In this document: piece by piece, positions 34,199 to 41,886 of the stretch | Position numbering within the stretch: the first letter of the stretch is position 1 | Layout: the number at the start of each line of letters is the position of its first letter | Origin: PALSA-1444 sp964291045 | GTDB taxonomy: Bacteria > Chlamydiota > Chlamydiia > Chlamydiales > Rhabdochlamydiaceae | Direction: 5' to 3' | DNA length: 64,000 nucleotides | NCBI RefSeq assembly: GCF_964291045.1 | Contig: NZ_OZ197277.1 | Location: forward strand, 1,488,001-1,552,000 | Program-made: the position numbers and the translations under genes | Notes under the pieces: generated by a model | Told to the model about the DNA's origin: nothing | The model's input: the letters and a program-made list of their open reading frames with translations, nothing else | Database searches by the model: none

Positions 34199-35054
34199 AT
34201 ATCCTCAAAGATTTACGCATCTTTTCACCGATCTTTTTTGCCAGTAAGTGATTTGCGGCATGTCCTGTTTTCACTCCAATGAAGTGCGCTTTTAAAGAAA
34301 CTCCAAGTAAAGCTAAATCTCCAATCAAGTCCAGCACTTTATGCCGGACCATTTCATTAGAAAATCTTGCTCCTTCAGGATTTAATAGCTTATCCCCTTG
34401 AATCACAACGCCGTGCTCTAGGGCCCCATTTTTAAAAAAGCCTCTTTCGATTAAAGGAGCGATCTCTTCATAAAGAGCAAATGTCCGACAAGGCGCAATC
34501 TCTTCTTTAAAAATTTGAGGTGTAAGGTAGGTATTAAAGTACTGCGTCCGAAGGTAGGGAGAATTGGGGTAATCAAGTGTATAAGAAAACCTTAAATGAT
34601 CTGAGGGAAGGGCGATAAGATAACCGTCTCCTAAAGAAACACTACAAGGCTCTTCAAGAGTGTAAGACAATCTATCTTCTGCTAACTCTTGGATGCCAGC
34701 TTCTTCTAGTAACTTCACAAAGAAAAGCGCGCTTCCATCAAAAATTGGAAATTCACTGCCACTTATCTCAATGCTGAGTTGATCAATTTCAAAAGCAGCG
34801 AGCGCTGCCATGAAATGCTCAATGGTTTGAAGAAAGACACCCTCTTTTCCAATTTGCGTTGTCCGCATTCCCTCTTGAACATACTCTGTCTTTGCAGGAA
34901 TAGAAGGAGACCCGGGAAGATCTGTGCGGTAAAAGGTAATTCCCTCTCCTAAAAGATGCGGAATCAGCCGAACAGAGACTTCTTGGTCTGTAAAGAGGGT
35001 TTGACCAGAAAAAGTGATTGTTTTTCGAATTGTTTTCTTCTTTACACTGTGCAT
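34191..35054 (-). CDS. lpxC: UDP-3-O-acyl-N-acetylglucosamine deacetylase
   Basis: 287 residues. The zinc site is formed by the His of QTIEHFMAALAAFEID and by the His/Asp of MVRHKVLDLIGDLALLG. The second domain ends with VKTGHAANHLLAKK. ISGSEFPIFDGSALFFV is the substrate-channel motif. It catalyses the committed step of lipid A synthesis. The start is ATG at 35054 after a short AT-rich gap. It is the first lipid A gene after lnt, but 55 nt separate them. Confidence 0.96.
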   Translation of the reverse strand: MHSVKKKTIRKTITFSGQTLFTDQEVSVRLIPHLLGEGITFYRTDLPGSPSIPAKTEYVQEGMRTTQIGKEGVFLQTIEHFMAALAAFEIDQLSIEISGSEFPIFDGSALFFVKLLEEAGIQELAEDRLSYTLEEPCSVSLGDGYLIALPSDHLRFSYTLDYPNSPYLRTQYFNTYLTPQIFKEEIAPCRTFALYEEIAPLIERGFFKNGALEHGVVIQGDKLLNPEGARFSNEMVRHKVLDLIGDLALLGVSLKAHFIGVKTGHAANHLLAKKIGEKMRKSLRIYE

Positions 35055-35109
35055 AGTAGATCTATTTTATCTGATTTTTACCCTACAAAACAAGATTTTT
35101 TTTCTCGTT

Positions 35110-36669
35110 TTAAAATCTAATAAACAGTGTAGATCGCATTAAAAAGGCGTTTTTTATCAAAACGCCTAAAATACAAAGTAAGGAGATACTCACGATGAGT
35201 CCATTACCCCATTTCATGTAAAGCGTTGGAAAACAAAAAAGAGGGACCTCTTCAATTAAAATACCGGGCTCATCCCACTTCTCTAAAGCAGACACCACTC
35301 TTCCTAAACTATCCAGCACACAGGTAATGCCTGCATTTCCCGATCTCACAACAGGAATGCCACTTGCAACAGCATGCACCCGGATTAAGTCTAAATGTTG
35401 CTGAGGAAGACGGGAATGGGGATACCAATTATCATTAATCACATTGGCAAGAAGAGTAGCCCCTTGATTTTTTGCTTCTCTCACGATTTCTCCAAACGTC
35501 TCTTCATAACAAATTAAGGTGGCAAGTTTAACTTTAGAAGAAAACACTTTTTGCCCTAATCCTGGAGTGAAAAAATGATTAATACCATATTGCGCGCTCA
35601 AGGCTCTTAAACATGTCCACGGCAGATACTCCACAAGAGGAAGTAAAACGGTTTTATCATACCGCTCCAACCTCTTGTCTTGATGAGAGTAGAAAAAAGC
35701 TGAAGCGTATGACACATCTCTATCTACAGCATCAAGCCCCACAATCACATCTGCTTTTAACATATCTCCAATGGCCTGAGTCCAAAATTGATGCGACACC
35801 AGGTGATCTTTAGGCTCTTCTAAAAGAGGTTTTGAAAGTATTGTTTTTAACAGATGACACACCCTTCGATGTAAAAATAAAGGAGCTGAATCGGTAAAGG
35901 GAACAGCTGACTCTGGCATCACAATGAGATCCACATCCCGTGTATTTTTTGCAAGAAGGGTTAAGATTTGCCTCCACTGCTCTTCAGGGTGAATAAAATC
36001 TTTTCTCCTTCCTGGAAAGAAGTTTTTTTGCGAGGGAAGAAGCGCCGTTTGCACAAGAGCCACCTGTAGTGTAGGAGCTTCTTTTACCTTTTTGTCATAA
36101 TACAAGAGCTGTCCATATCCCCATAGATAAGGGATGATGGCAAGTAGTAGCCCTATTTTCCATTTCTTTTCTAAGAAATAGGCATTTGTTGCAATCACCC
36201 AAAACGAGAGCCCAAAGAGTCCAAAAAGAGAGGCAAACTGCAGAGGATAGGAAAAGGTGGTTAAAGAGAGGCCTGCTGGATTCCAAGAAAATCCGCAAAA
36301 AATATGAAGCCGCATCCACTCCATTAAAGTCCACAAAGAAGCGAGGATGAAAGGGGGTAAAAACTTAATACACGTTGTTAAAAGCCCAAACTGCAGCCCC
36401 ATAAAAAGCGCAAGAAGAGCATACACCCCTAAAATATAGACACCTTGATATTCCATCGAACTCATCCACGAGAGCTGAATCAATTGAATACAGGTGAACC
36501 ATGCCCAGCCAGCGAAAAATTTCCCCTTAGGAGATAAGAAAGAGACGCACTCTTTCCAAAAAAGAGCATATCCTAAAGTGGAAGATAGCACACCTAAGAG
36601 GGGCACCCAGGCTGGCTGCCCAAATGCGACAATGCATCCACTTAAGAAAAAAAAGAGACTCTTTTTCAT
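35110..36669 (-). CDS. lnt: Apolipoprotein N-acyltransferase
   Basis: 519 residues. Six or so N-terminal membrane helices (about 5-195) are followed by a periplasmic nitrilase domain. The catalytic triad can be placed: Glu in DLIVMPESAVPF, Lys in YDKTVLLPLVEYLP, Cys in LATLICYEETFGEIV. A C-terminal helix (LIVSISLLCILGVLI) re-enters the membrane. It adds the third acyl chain to lipoproteins, so it works downstream of LspA, encoded at 61829. Called cutE in older chlamydial annotation, it keeps its place before lpxC. Confidence 0.95.
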   Translation of the reverse strand: MKKSLFFFLSGCIVAFGQPAWVPLLGVLSSTLGYALFWKECVSFLSPKGKFFAGWAWFTCIQLIQLSWMSSMEYQGVYILGVYALLALFMGLQFGLLTTCIKFLPPFILASLWTLMEWMRLHIFCGFSWNPAGLSLTTFSYPLQFASLFGLFGLSFWVIATNAYFLEKKWKIGLLLAIIPYLWGYGQLLYYDKKVKEAPTLQVALVQTALLPSQKNFFPGRRKDFIHPEEQWRQILTLLAKNTRDVDLIVMPESAVPFTDSAPLFLHRRVCHLLKTILSKPLLEEPKDHLVSHQFWTQAIGDMLKADVIVGLDAVDRDVSYASAFFYSHQDKRLERYDKTVLLPLVEYLPWTCLRALSAQYGINHFFTPGLGQKVFSSKVKLATLICYEETFGEIVREAKNQGATLLANVINDNWYPHSRLPQQHLDLIRVHAVASGIPVVRSGNAGITCVLDSLGRVVSALEKWDEPGILIEEVPLFCFPTLYMKWGNGLIVSISLLCILGVLIKNAFLMRSTLFIRF

Positions 36670-36684
36670 GGGATGAAGTATGGC

Positions 36685-37095
36685 TTAGTCTCCATAAGTA
36701 GCAACCGTTATCAGTCCTCCGATAATCCCGACATTTTTACAAAACATCATCATATCAAGAGACGGTAAATCTGAGAGCCAAAACGCATGCATGAGAAGGG
36801 TGACGGGAATCAGAAAAACAATCAGGCATATGGCCCCTACACGGACTTTATAGTTACATAAGAGAGAAAAGGCTCCAAACACTTCAAGTGCTGTTGCAAT
36901 GGCTAAAAGAGCTCCTGCATACGGAATACACCCCAGGAAAAAGGAACTTGTTAAAGGGATATGCGTAGACCAATCTCCTAGCACCCTTGTGAGCTCTGCT
37001 ATCATCCCATCCCAATGCATCACTTTCATGATAATGGATAACACAAAAATCAAACTTAAACAGGCTCTTCCTAGAAACAGACACATTTTTTTCAT
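36685..37095 (-). CDS. DoxX-family membrane protein
   Basis: 136 residues with four hydrophobic helices. GRACLSLIFVLSIIMKVMHW is the first, carrying the conserved Arg and the KVMHWDG turn. AIATALEVFGAFSLLCNYKV has the conserved Glu of the family, and a final glycine-rich helix precedes ATYGD. DoxX proteins are small inner-membrane proteins linked to redox or sulfur metabolism; the function here is unknown. It starts beside a divergent gap (37096-37324) in which I see no gene, and ends 15 nt before lnt. Confidence 0.85.
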   Translation of the reverse strand: MKKMCLFLGRACLSLIFVLSIIMKVMHWDGMIAELTRVLGDWSTHIPLTSSFFLGCIPYAGALLAIATALEVFGAFSLLCNYKVRVGAICLIVFLIPVTLLMHAFWLSDLPSLDMMMFCKNVGIIGGLITVATYGD

Positions 37096-37324
37096 AATAA
37101 CCTCATGGGTAAGACACGGTTTTAGGGTGAAATTCGTATTTTTTTCTTTCCTCTAATACGGTAATATAACGCGATATCACATAAAGCTCTAGCTAAAGGC
37201 TCTATTTTACTCCCTATTTTTGCTAAGATAAGACGGTTTCACTTAAAATCCAAAGAAAATGAGCCTTACCTAGTAAAAAAGTTCTTTTTGATCCGTGACT
37301 AAAAAAAAAGAGCCTCTATGATAG

Positions 37325-38434
37325 ATGATAACAACCAGGATGATCTTCTCCATGAATTTTAGACACTACCATCTCCTTACTTTGATTCAAGAGTGGGGGC
37401 AGTTTTCCTCCCCGCTTGATGTGCTCATGAAAAAATACTTTCGCCTGCATAAGGCAATTGGCTCTAAAGATAGGGCCTGGATTAGTGACACGCTCTACCA
37501 CTACGTCAGATGGAAAAACCTTTACGACTTCCTCAAACTCTCTCCTGTTGAAGAGCTCCCCCATCATCTACCCCAACAGATTCCAGAGTTTATAAGGCTC
37601 GCCTGCCCTGAAAAACTCCTTGAGCTTCTAAGTAAATATTATCCTAATGAAGCCGTGACTCAATTTTGCCAAGTGAATCAAACAAGAGCTCCTACGACGA
37701 TCCGGGTCAATCTACTTAAAACCTCTAGAGATGAGCTTTTTCAAAAGCTCTTCTCTTCTTATGGGTATCAGATGCACTTCACACCTCACTCTCCTGAAGG
37801 GATTACCTTTTCTTCCAAGGTGAACTTTGCTCAGCTCCTAGAATTTCAAGAGGGACTTTTTGAAGTGCAAGATGAAGCTAGTCAAATGGGCGCAAAACTT
37901 GTGAAGCTAAAAATGAAAGATAAAGTTCTTGATTATTGCGCAGGCTCTGGGGGAAAAAGTTTAGCGTTTGCTCCTCTTTTAAAGCAGTCAGGTCAGCTTT
38001 ATCTGCACGATATCCGGCCTCACGCGCTTTTAGAAGCTAGAAAGCGGCTTAAAAGAGCTGGCATTCAAAATGCGCAGTTTAATCTCCCCCAGCAGAAAAA
38101 AAGCATGGACTATGTCGTTGTTGACGCTCCTTGCTCAGGAACCGGGACCTACCGCAGAAATCCCGATTTAAAATGGAAGTTCCCTCAAATCGATCTCCCA
38201 ACTCTTATTCAAGAGCAGCGAGATATCTTTGAAAATGCGCTTTCTTATCTTCACCCAGAAGGTGTGATTGTTTATATGACATGTAGCGTGCTCCCTCAAG
38301 AAAATGTAGAGCAGGTACAATTTTTTCAAGAAAAATACGGCTTAGAGCAAGTGGATATTTTTCAAACATTTCCTCAAGATCAAGGCATGGATGGCTTTTT
38401 TGCTGCTTCTTTAAAGAAAAGGGCTCCAAACTAA
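37325..38434 (+). CDS. 16S rRNA m5C methyltransferase, RsmB/Sun type
   Basis: 369 residues. The N-terminal helical RNA-binding region (RHYHLLTLIQEWGQFSSPLD) is NusB-like but short. The methyltransferase core has KVLDYCAGSGGKSLAFAPLL (SAM motif I), the PCSGTG of VVDAPCSGTGTYRRNP (one catalytic Cys), and MTCSVLPQENVEQVQFF (the other Cys). The last residues DGFFAASLKKR are typical. It methylates C5 of a cytosine in rRNA. Starts at 37325, 37340 or 37352 are all possible; no strong ribosome site decides, and the protein aligns best from about residue 12. Confidence 0.9.
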   Translation: MITTRMIFSMNFRHYHLLTLIQEWGQFSSPLDVLMKKYFRLHKAIGSKDRAWISDTLYHYVRWKNLYDFLKLSPVEELPHHLPQQIPEFIRLACPEKLLELLSKYYPNEAVTQFCQVNQTRAPTTIRVNLLKTSRDELFQKLFSSYGYQMHFTPHSPEGITFSSKVNFAQLLEFQEGLFEVQDEASQMGAKLVKLKMKDKVLDYCAGSGGKSLAFAPLLKQSGQLYLHDIRPHALLEARKRLKRAGIQNAQFNLPQQKKSMDYVVVDAPCSGTGTYRRNPDLKWKFPQIDLPTLIQEQRDIFENALSYLHPEGVIVYMTCSVLPQENVEQVQFFQEKYGLEQVDIFQTFPQDQGMDGFFAASLKKRAPN

Positions 38435-38476
38435 AAGGAGTGTTTCAATAAATAACCGGTTTGTTACACTAACCTT

Positions 38477-39514
38477 ATGTCAAGATTGATGCCTTCTTTA
38501 CTCATGTGTTTAGCTTTATTAGCTCCTCTTCGCTTTTTAAGCGGTGCAGGTACTCCTACTCAAGAGATCACGGTGGATAACCGTATCCTAGCTACCGTTC
38601 AAGGAAAAACATTTACGGTGCTAGATGTCGTTAAACAAATGAATCTATTTTTAAGCCAAAACTACCCGCAATATCTGAGTATTCCAGAGGCTAAACTTCA
38701 ATTTTATCAATCTCAGTGGAAACCCACACTCAGGCAGATGATTGATCACCACTTAATGGTGCTAGATGCCAAGGGGCGTCAAATTCAAGTGAGTGATGCA
38801 GAGGTAAGAGAAGAACTTCATACCCGTTATGGCCCTCAAGTGATGCAAACGTTAGAGAGCTTAGGCCTATCTTATGACGAGATGAAAGAAAAATTAAAAC
38901 AAGATATCGTGGTTCAAAAAATTCAATGGGTGAGAATCTCTTCTAAGGTGCTCTCTAAAGTGACAGCTGAAATGACCAAAGAGGCGTATGCTGACTACCT
39001 TAAACATAGCCCTCCTCAAGAAACATGGGTGTATCAATTTCTCACCTTAAGACATGAATCCCTTGATACTGCGCTCTCTTTAGCTCAGCAAATCAAAACA
39101 CTTCAAGACCCTTCAAACGGCTCACTTTCTTCTGCCATGGAGATGTTTAAACAAAAACTCCCTGAAGTTGAATGGAAGCTGCTCTCTCTTTCTAAAGAGC
39201 TCACTATGAAAGATCAAGAGCTCTCTTCTCTTCATAGAGAAGCTCTTCAAACCCTATCTCCTGATGTCTGGAGCTCTCCCACCGTGCAAAAAACACGGGA
39301 AGGGACCGATGTCGTCCGCATTTTTCACCTGAAAGAGCATGTGAAAAAAGAGGCCCCCTCTTTTGAATCACTCTCTTCTCAAATCCGGGATTATCTTCTC
39401 AATCAACAAGCAGAATCTGAAACGCGTCTTTATTTAACACGCCTGTATGAGCGGTTTAATTTTGACCTAAGTCAACTTGATATCCCTTCGCAATTTGAAC
39501 CTTTTTCCTCCTAA
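38477..39514 (+). CDS. SurA-like periplasmic chaperone
   Basis: 345 residues with an N-terminal signal peptide (MPSLLMCLALLAPLRFLSGA). The N-terminal SurA-like helical domain starts with ITVDNRILATVQGKTFTVLD and contains MIDHHLMVLDAKGRQIQVSD, a SurA_N signature. A parvulin-like segment (about 175-300) is too degenerate to judge activity: I do not see the usual catalytic residues. The C-terminal helix (SLSSQIRDYLLNQQAESETR) returns to the chaperone core. It probably escorts outer-membrane proteins such as the beta-barrel at the left edge. In Chlamydia a similar gene (CT355, from memory) sits beside rsmA. Confidence 0.75.
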   Translation: MSRLMPSLLMCLALLAPLRFLSGAGTPTQEITVDNRILATVQGKTFTVLDVVKQMNLFLSQNYPQYLSIPEAKLQFYQSQWKPTLRQMIDHHLMVLDAKGRQIQVSDAEVREELHTRYGPQVMQTLESLGLSYDEMKEKLKQDIVVQKIQWVRISSKVLSKVTAEMTKEAYADYLKHSPPQETWVYQFLTLRHESLDTALSLAQQIKTLQDPSNGSLSSAMEMFKQKLPEVEWKLLSLSKELTMKDQELSSLHREALQTLSPDVWSSPTVQKTREGTDVVRIFHLKEHVKKEAPSFESLSSQIRDYLLNQQAESETRLYLTRLYERFNFDLSQLDIPSQFEPFSS

Positions 39515-39515
39515 T

Positions 39516-40346
39516 ATGCCTATTTATAAACCCTCTGAACTCAAAAATTTCCTCTCTTCAATAAAAGCCGCTCCCCAAAAACGGTTTTCTCAAAACTTTC
39601 TTATCGATGGAAATATCGTCCGTAAGATGATCGCTTTTGCTGACATTAAGGAAGGAGAAACAATCTTAGAAATTGGACCAGGCCCTGGTGTTTTAACCCA
39701 GCTCCTTTTGCAAAATGGACACTCTGTTGTGGCGATTGAAAAAGATCGAAAACTGTGCCAAGCGCTTCACCGCTTTCAAACACCAGATGAGCGGCTCAAG
39801 GTTTTTGAAGAAGATGCGCTGAAATGGGATCCTGCGTTCCACATAACTTCCCCTGCTAAAATCATCGCTAATCTCCCTTACCACATCACAACGCCTTTAC
39901 TCACCCATTTTCTCCCTAAATACCCGCTCTTTTCTTCCATGACCCTCATGGTTCAAAAAGAATTTGCAGAACGGATGTTAGCTGGCGTTGGATCTTCAGA
40001 GTACAGCTCACTCTCTCTTTTTCTGCAGTTTTACTGCACCCCTAAAATGGGGTTCATTGTAGAACCCACTTGCTTTTATCCGCCTCCAAGCATTAAATCA
40101 GCGGTTGTGCAGCTTATTTTAAAAGAGCCTCCTCCTGTTGATCCTACCGCTTTTTTTGAAGTGACAAGAAGAGCTTTTCAACAACGAAGAAAAATGGTAC
40201 GCACCTCTTTAAAAGAGCATTATGCACTAACTCATATTGAAGAGGGGTTAGAATGCATTGGAAAAGGGCTTAATGTCAGACCTGAAGAGTTAACGCTTGC
40301 TGACTTTTTGACTCTTTTTTCCAAAGTACATCACCATACTCGTTAA
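39516..40346 (+). CDS. rsmA: 16S rRNA dimethyladenosine transferase
   Basis: 276 residues from the ATG at 39516, 1 nt after the upstream stop; a frame to 39477 would overlap the SurA-like gene. QKRFSQNFLIDGNIVRKMIA is the family N-terminus. GETILEIGPGPGVLTQLLL is SAM motif I, and IIANLPYHITTPLL is the NLPY catalytic motif. FQQRRKMVRTSLKE is the C-terminal rRNA-binding helix. It dimethylates A1518/A1519. The last 57 bp overlap convergently with the carboxypeptidase gene. Confidence 0.95.
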   Translation: MPIYKPSELKNFLSSIKAAPQKRFSQNFLIDGNIVRKMIAFADIKEGETILEIGPGPGVLTQLLLQNGHSVVAIEKDRKLCQALHRFQTPDERLKVFEEDALKWDPAFHITSPAKIIANLPYHITTPLLTHFLPKYPLFSSMTLMVQKEFAERMLAGVGSSEYSSLSLFLQFYCTPKMGFIVEPTCFYPPPSIKSAVVQLILKEPPPVDPTAFFEVTRRAFQQRRKMVRTSLKEHYALTHIEEGLECIGKGLNVRPEELTLADFLTLFSKVHHHTR

Positions 40347-41561
40347 TACAGTCATCAGCATGAGAAATATCACGCTGTATTTATGTCTGAGGTAAAGATC
40401 TTTAATGATTTGATCTATTCCCTTAGAAAGAGACTCTTTTGCAAAAAGAGGCTCTTTAGCAAAGACGTGCCCTTTTTCATCAATGCACCTTAAAAAACCC
40501 ACACGATCTCCTGCTTTAATGGGAAGTGAGAGTTTTTCCCAAACAACTTCTGCTTGAAAAGAAGGCTCTTCTGCAGGGTAATAGCTTAAGGAGACATCAC
40601 GTTGTAAAGAAGCTTTAAGCGTTTTTCCTCCTTTAACCGCATACGAAAAGTGATCTGTCTCTTTTACAAAGAGCTTTCTTGTGATTTTTTTCTCAGAAAA
40701 CGCTTTTTCAAACAGTTTTTTTGCCTCTTGAAACCGCTCTTTGCTCTCTTCACAGCCAAGTAATACAGCAATCAATACTCTTTCCCCGTGAGCTGCCGAC
40801 GCGACAAGGGTATATCCAGCTTGAGAAGTATACCCTGTTTTCATGCCAGTAGCTTTTGGGTAGTAATATAACCCTTGCCGAAGAAGTTTATTGGTCTGCC
40901 AAAAATAGATGGGCTCTTTTCCTATTTCTTGAGATTTTAAGTATTTAACCGATTTTACGATGTTTTGAAAATCAGGGCTTGCATAGGCAAGCTGTGCAAT
41001 CTTTGCCATATCATAAGCTGTGGTAAAGTGCTCTTTATGGTGAAGTCCATGGGGATTAAGAAACTGTGTATGACAGATTCCGTGACGTTTAAGAAAATGG
41101 TTCAGTTCTTTCATAAACTGCATCACTGATCCTGAAACATTTTCTGCAAGGACGTTTGCTGCATCATTTCCCGAGGCAAGAAGAAGGCCGTATAAAAGGG
41201 TCTCACAAGATAGCTTCTCTTCAGCCCGAAGACCCACCCTAGAGCCTGATATCTCAAGACGGTAAGGAGGGTGCTTAACGCCTCCTTTTTTCTCCTCTTC
41301 AGAAATCACAAAGAGCGCATCTTTAGAACAGGTAAAGAGATCTTCCAAGTGATTTTTCTTTTTTTCTAGGACATATAGCGCTGTTGCAACTTTGGTGATA
41401 CTGGCTGGAAACCTTTTTTCATGGCTATTTTTTTCATACAAAATAGCCCCCGTCTCTTGATTCATCAAAATGACAGAGGGGGCTTTAAGTTCTATCTGTA
41501 AGGGCCTAGCTAAAAGGAGGGCTGGACAATAGACAAAGAATAATAAGGAAAAATAGCTCAT
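40290..41561 (-). CDS. D-alanyl-D-alanine carboxypeptidase (PBP5/DacF type)
   Basis: 423 residues. The N-terminal hydrophobic segment (MSYFSLLFFVYCPALLLA) is a signal peptide or anchor. The three serine-acyltransferase motifs are present: S54-I-T-K57, the SGN of LLLASGNDAANVLAE, and the KTG of ATGMKTGYTSQAGYT. A beta-rich C-terminal domain (about 300-385) precedes a membrane helix (VIFLMLMTVLTSMVMYF) and a basic tail, so it is bound at the periplasmic face. It trims peptide stems during septal peptidoglycan remodelling, which chlamydiae still need for division. It resembles chlamydial dacF (CT551 from memory). Confidence 0.92.
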   Translation of the reverse strand: MSYFSLLFFVYCPALLLARPLQIELKAPSVILMNQETGAILYEKNSHEKRFPASITKVATALYVLEKKKNHLEDLFTCSKDALFVISEEEKKGGVKHPPYRLEISGSRVGLRAEEKLSCETLLYGLLLASGNDAANVLAENVSGSVMQFMKELNHFLKRHGICHTQFLNPHGLHHKEHFTTAYDMAKIAQLAYASPDFQNIVKSVKYLKSQEIGKEPIYFWQTNKLLRQGLYYYPKATGMKTGYTSQAGYTLVASAAHGERVLIAVLLGCEESKERFQEAKKLFEKAFSEKKITRKLFVKETDHFSYAVKGGKTLKASLQRDVSLSYYPAEEPSFQAEVVWEKLSLPIKAGDRVGFLRCIDEKGHVFAKEPLFAKESLSKGIDQIIKDLYLRHKYSVIFLMLMTVLTSMVMYFGKKSQKVSKR

Positions 41562-41673
41562 GATGATGTATTGTACGTTCTTTTCCCTTCAATTGTCTAT
41601 CAAGACTCTAAAGATGAAGAGGGAAAACGGCTAGCTACATAAAGGCAGTGCTAAAAGTGATACTCACTCTTCT

Positions 41674-41711
41674 TATCACTTAAAAGAGAAATGGTTCTCT
41701 TTTAAGTGATA
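41674..41711. repeat. 38-bp near-perfect palindrome
   Basis: Two perfectly complementary 17-bp arms (TATCACTTAAAAGAGAA and its reverse complement) flank the 4-nt loop ATGG. No T tract follows on either strand, so a classical terminator is unlikely. It lies between the carboxypeptidase start and the LRR gene stop. The gap 41562-41886 also holds the small frame at 41752. Confidence 0.85.
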
Positions 41712-41751
41712 GAGCAGGTCTTCATATCCCCTATGAGCCAGGAGAATAGAA

Positions 41752-41880
41752 ATGCCTTTCTATAACGTCATGGCTCTTTTACTCCCTCTCTATTTGCCTC
41801 AGGAATTTTTACTCTTTCTTAAATTTTTGGAAGCCATTTTCAGGCTGAGCATGATGAGGGTCTTCCCTTCATCTTTCTAA
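41752..41880 (+). CDS. Possible 42-residue hydrophobic peptide
   Basis: A short frame with AGGAG 7 nt before its ATG. It reads MPFYNVMALLLPLYLP, then QEFLLFLKFLEAIFRL, then MMRVFPSSF. It is strongly hydrophobic and could be membrane-associated. It ends 7 nt before the stop of the convergent LRR gene. The good ribosome site is the only real support; it could be a chance frame. Confidence 0.3.
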   Translation: MPFYNVMALLLPLYLPQEFLLFLKFLEAIFRLSMMRVFPSSF

Positions 41881-41886
41881 CTGATA

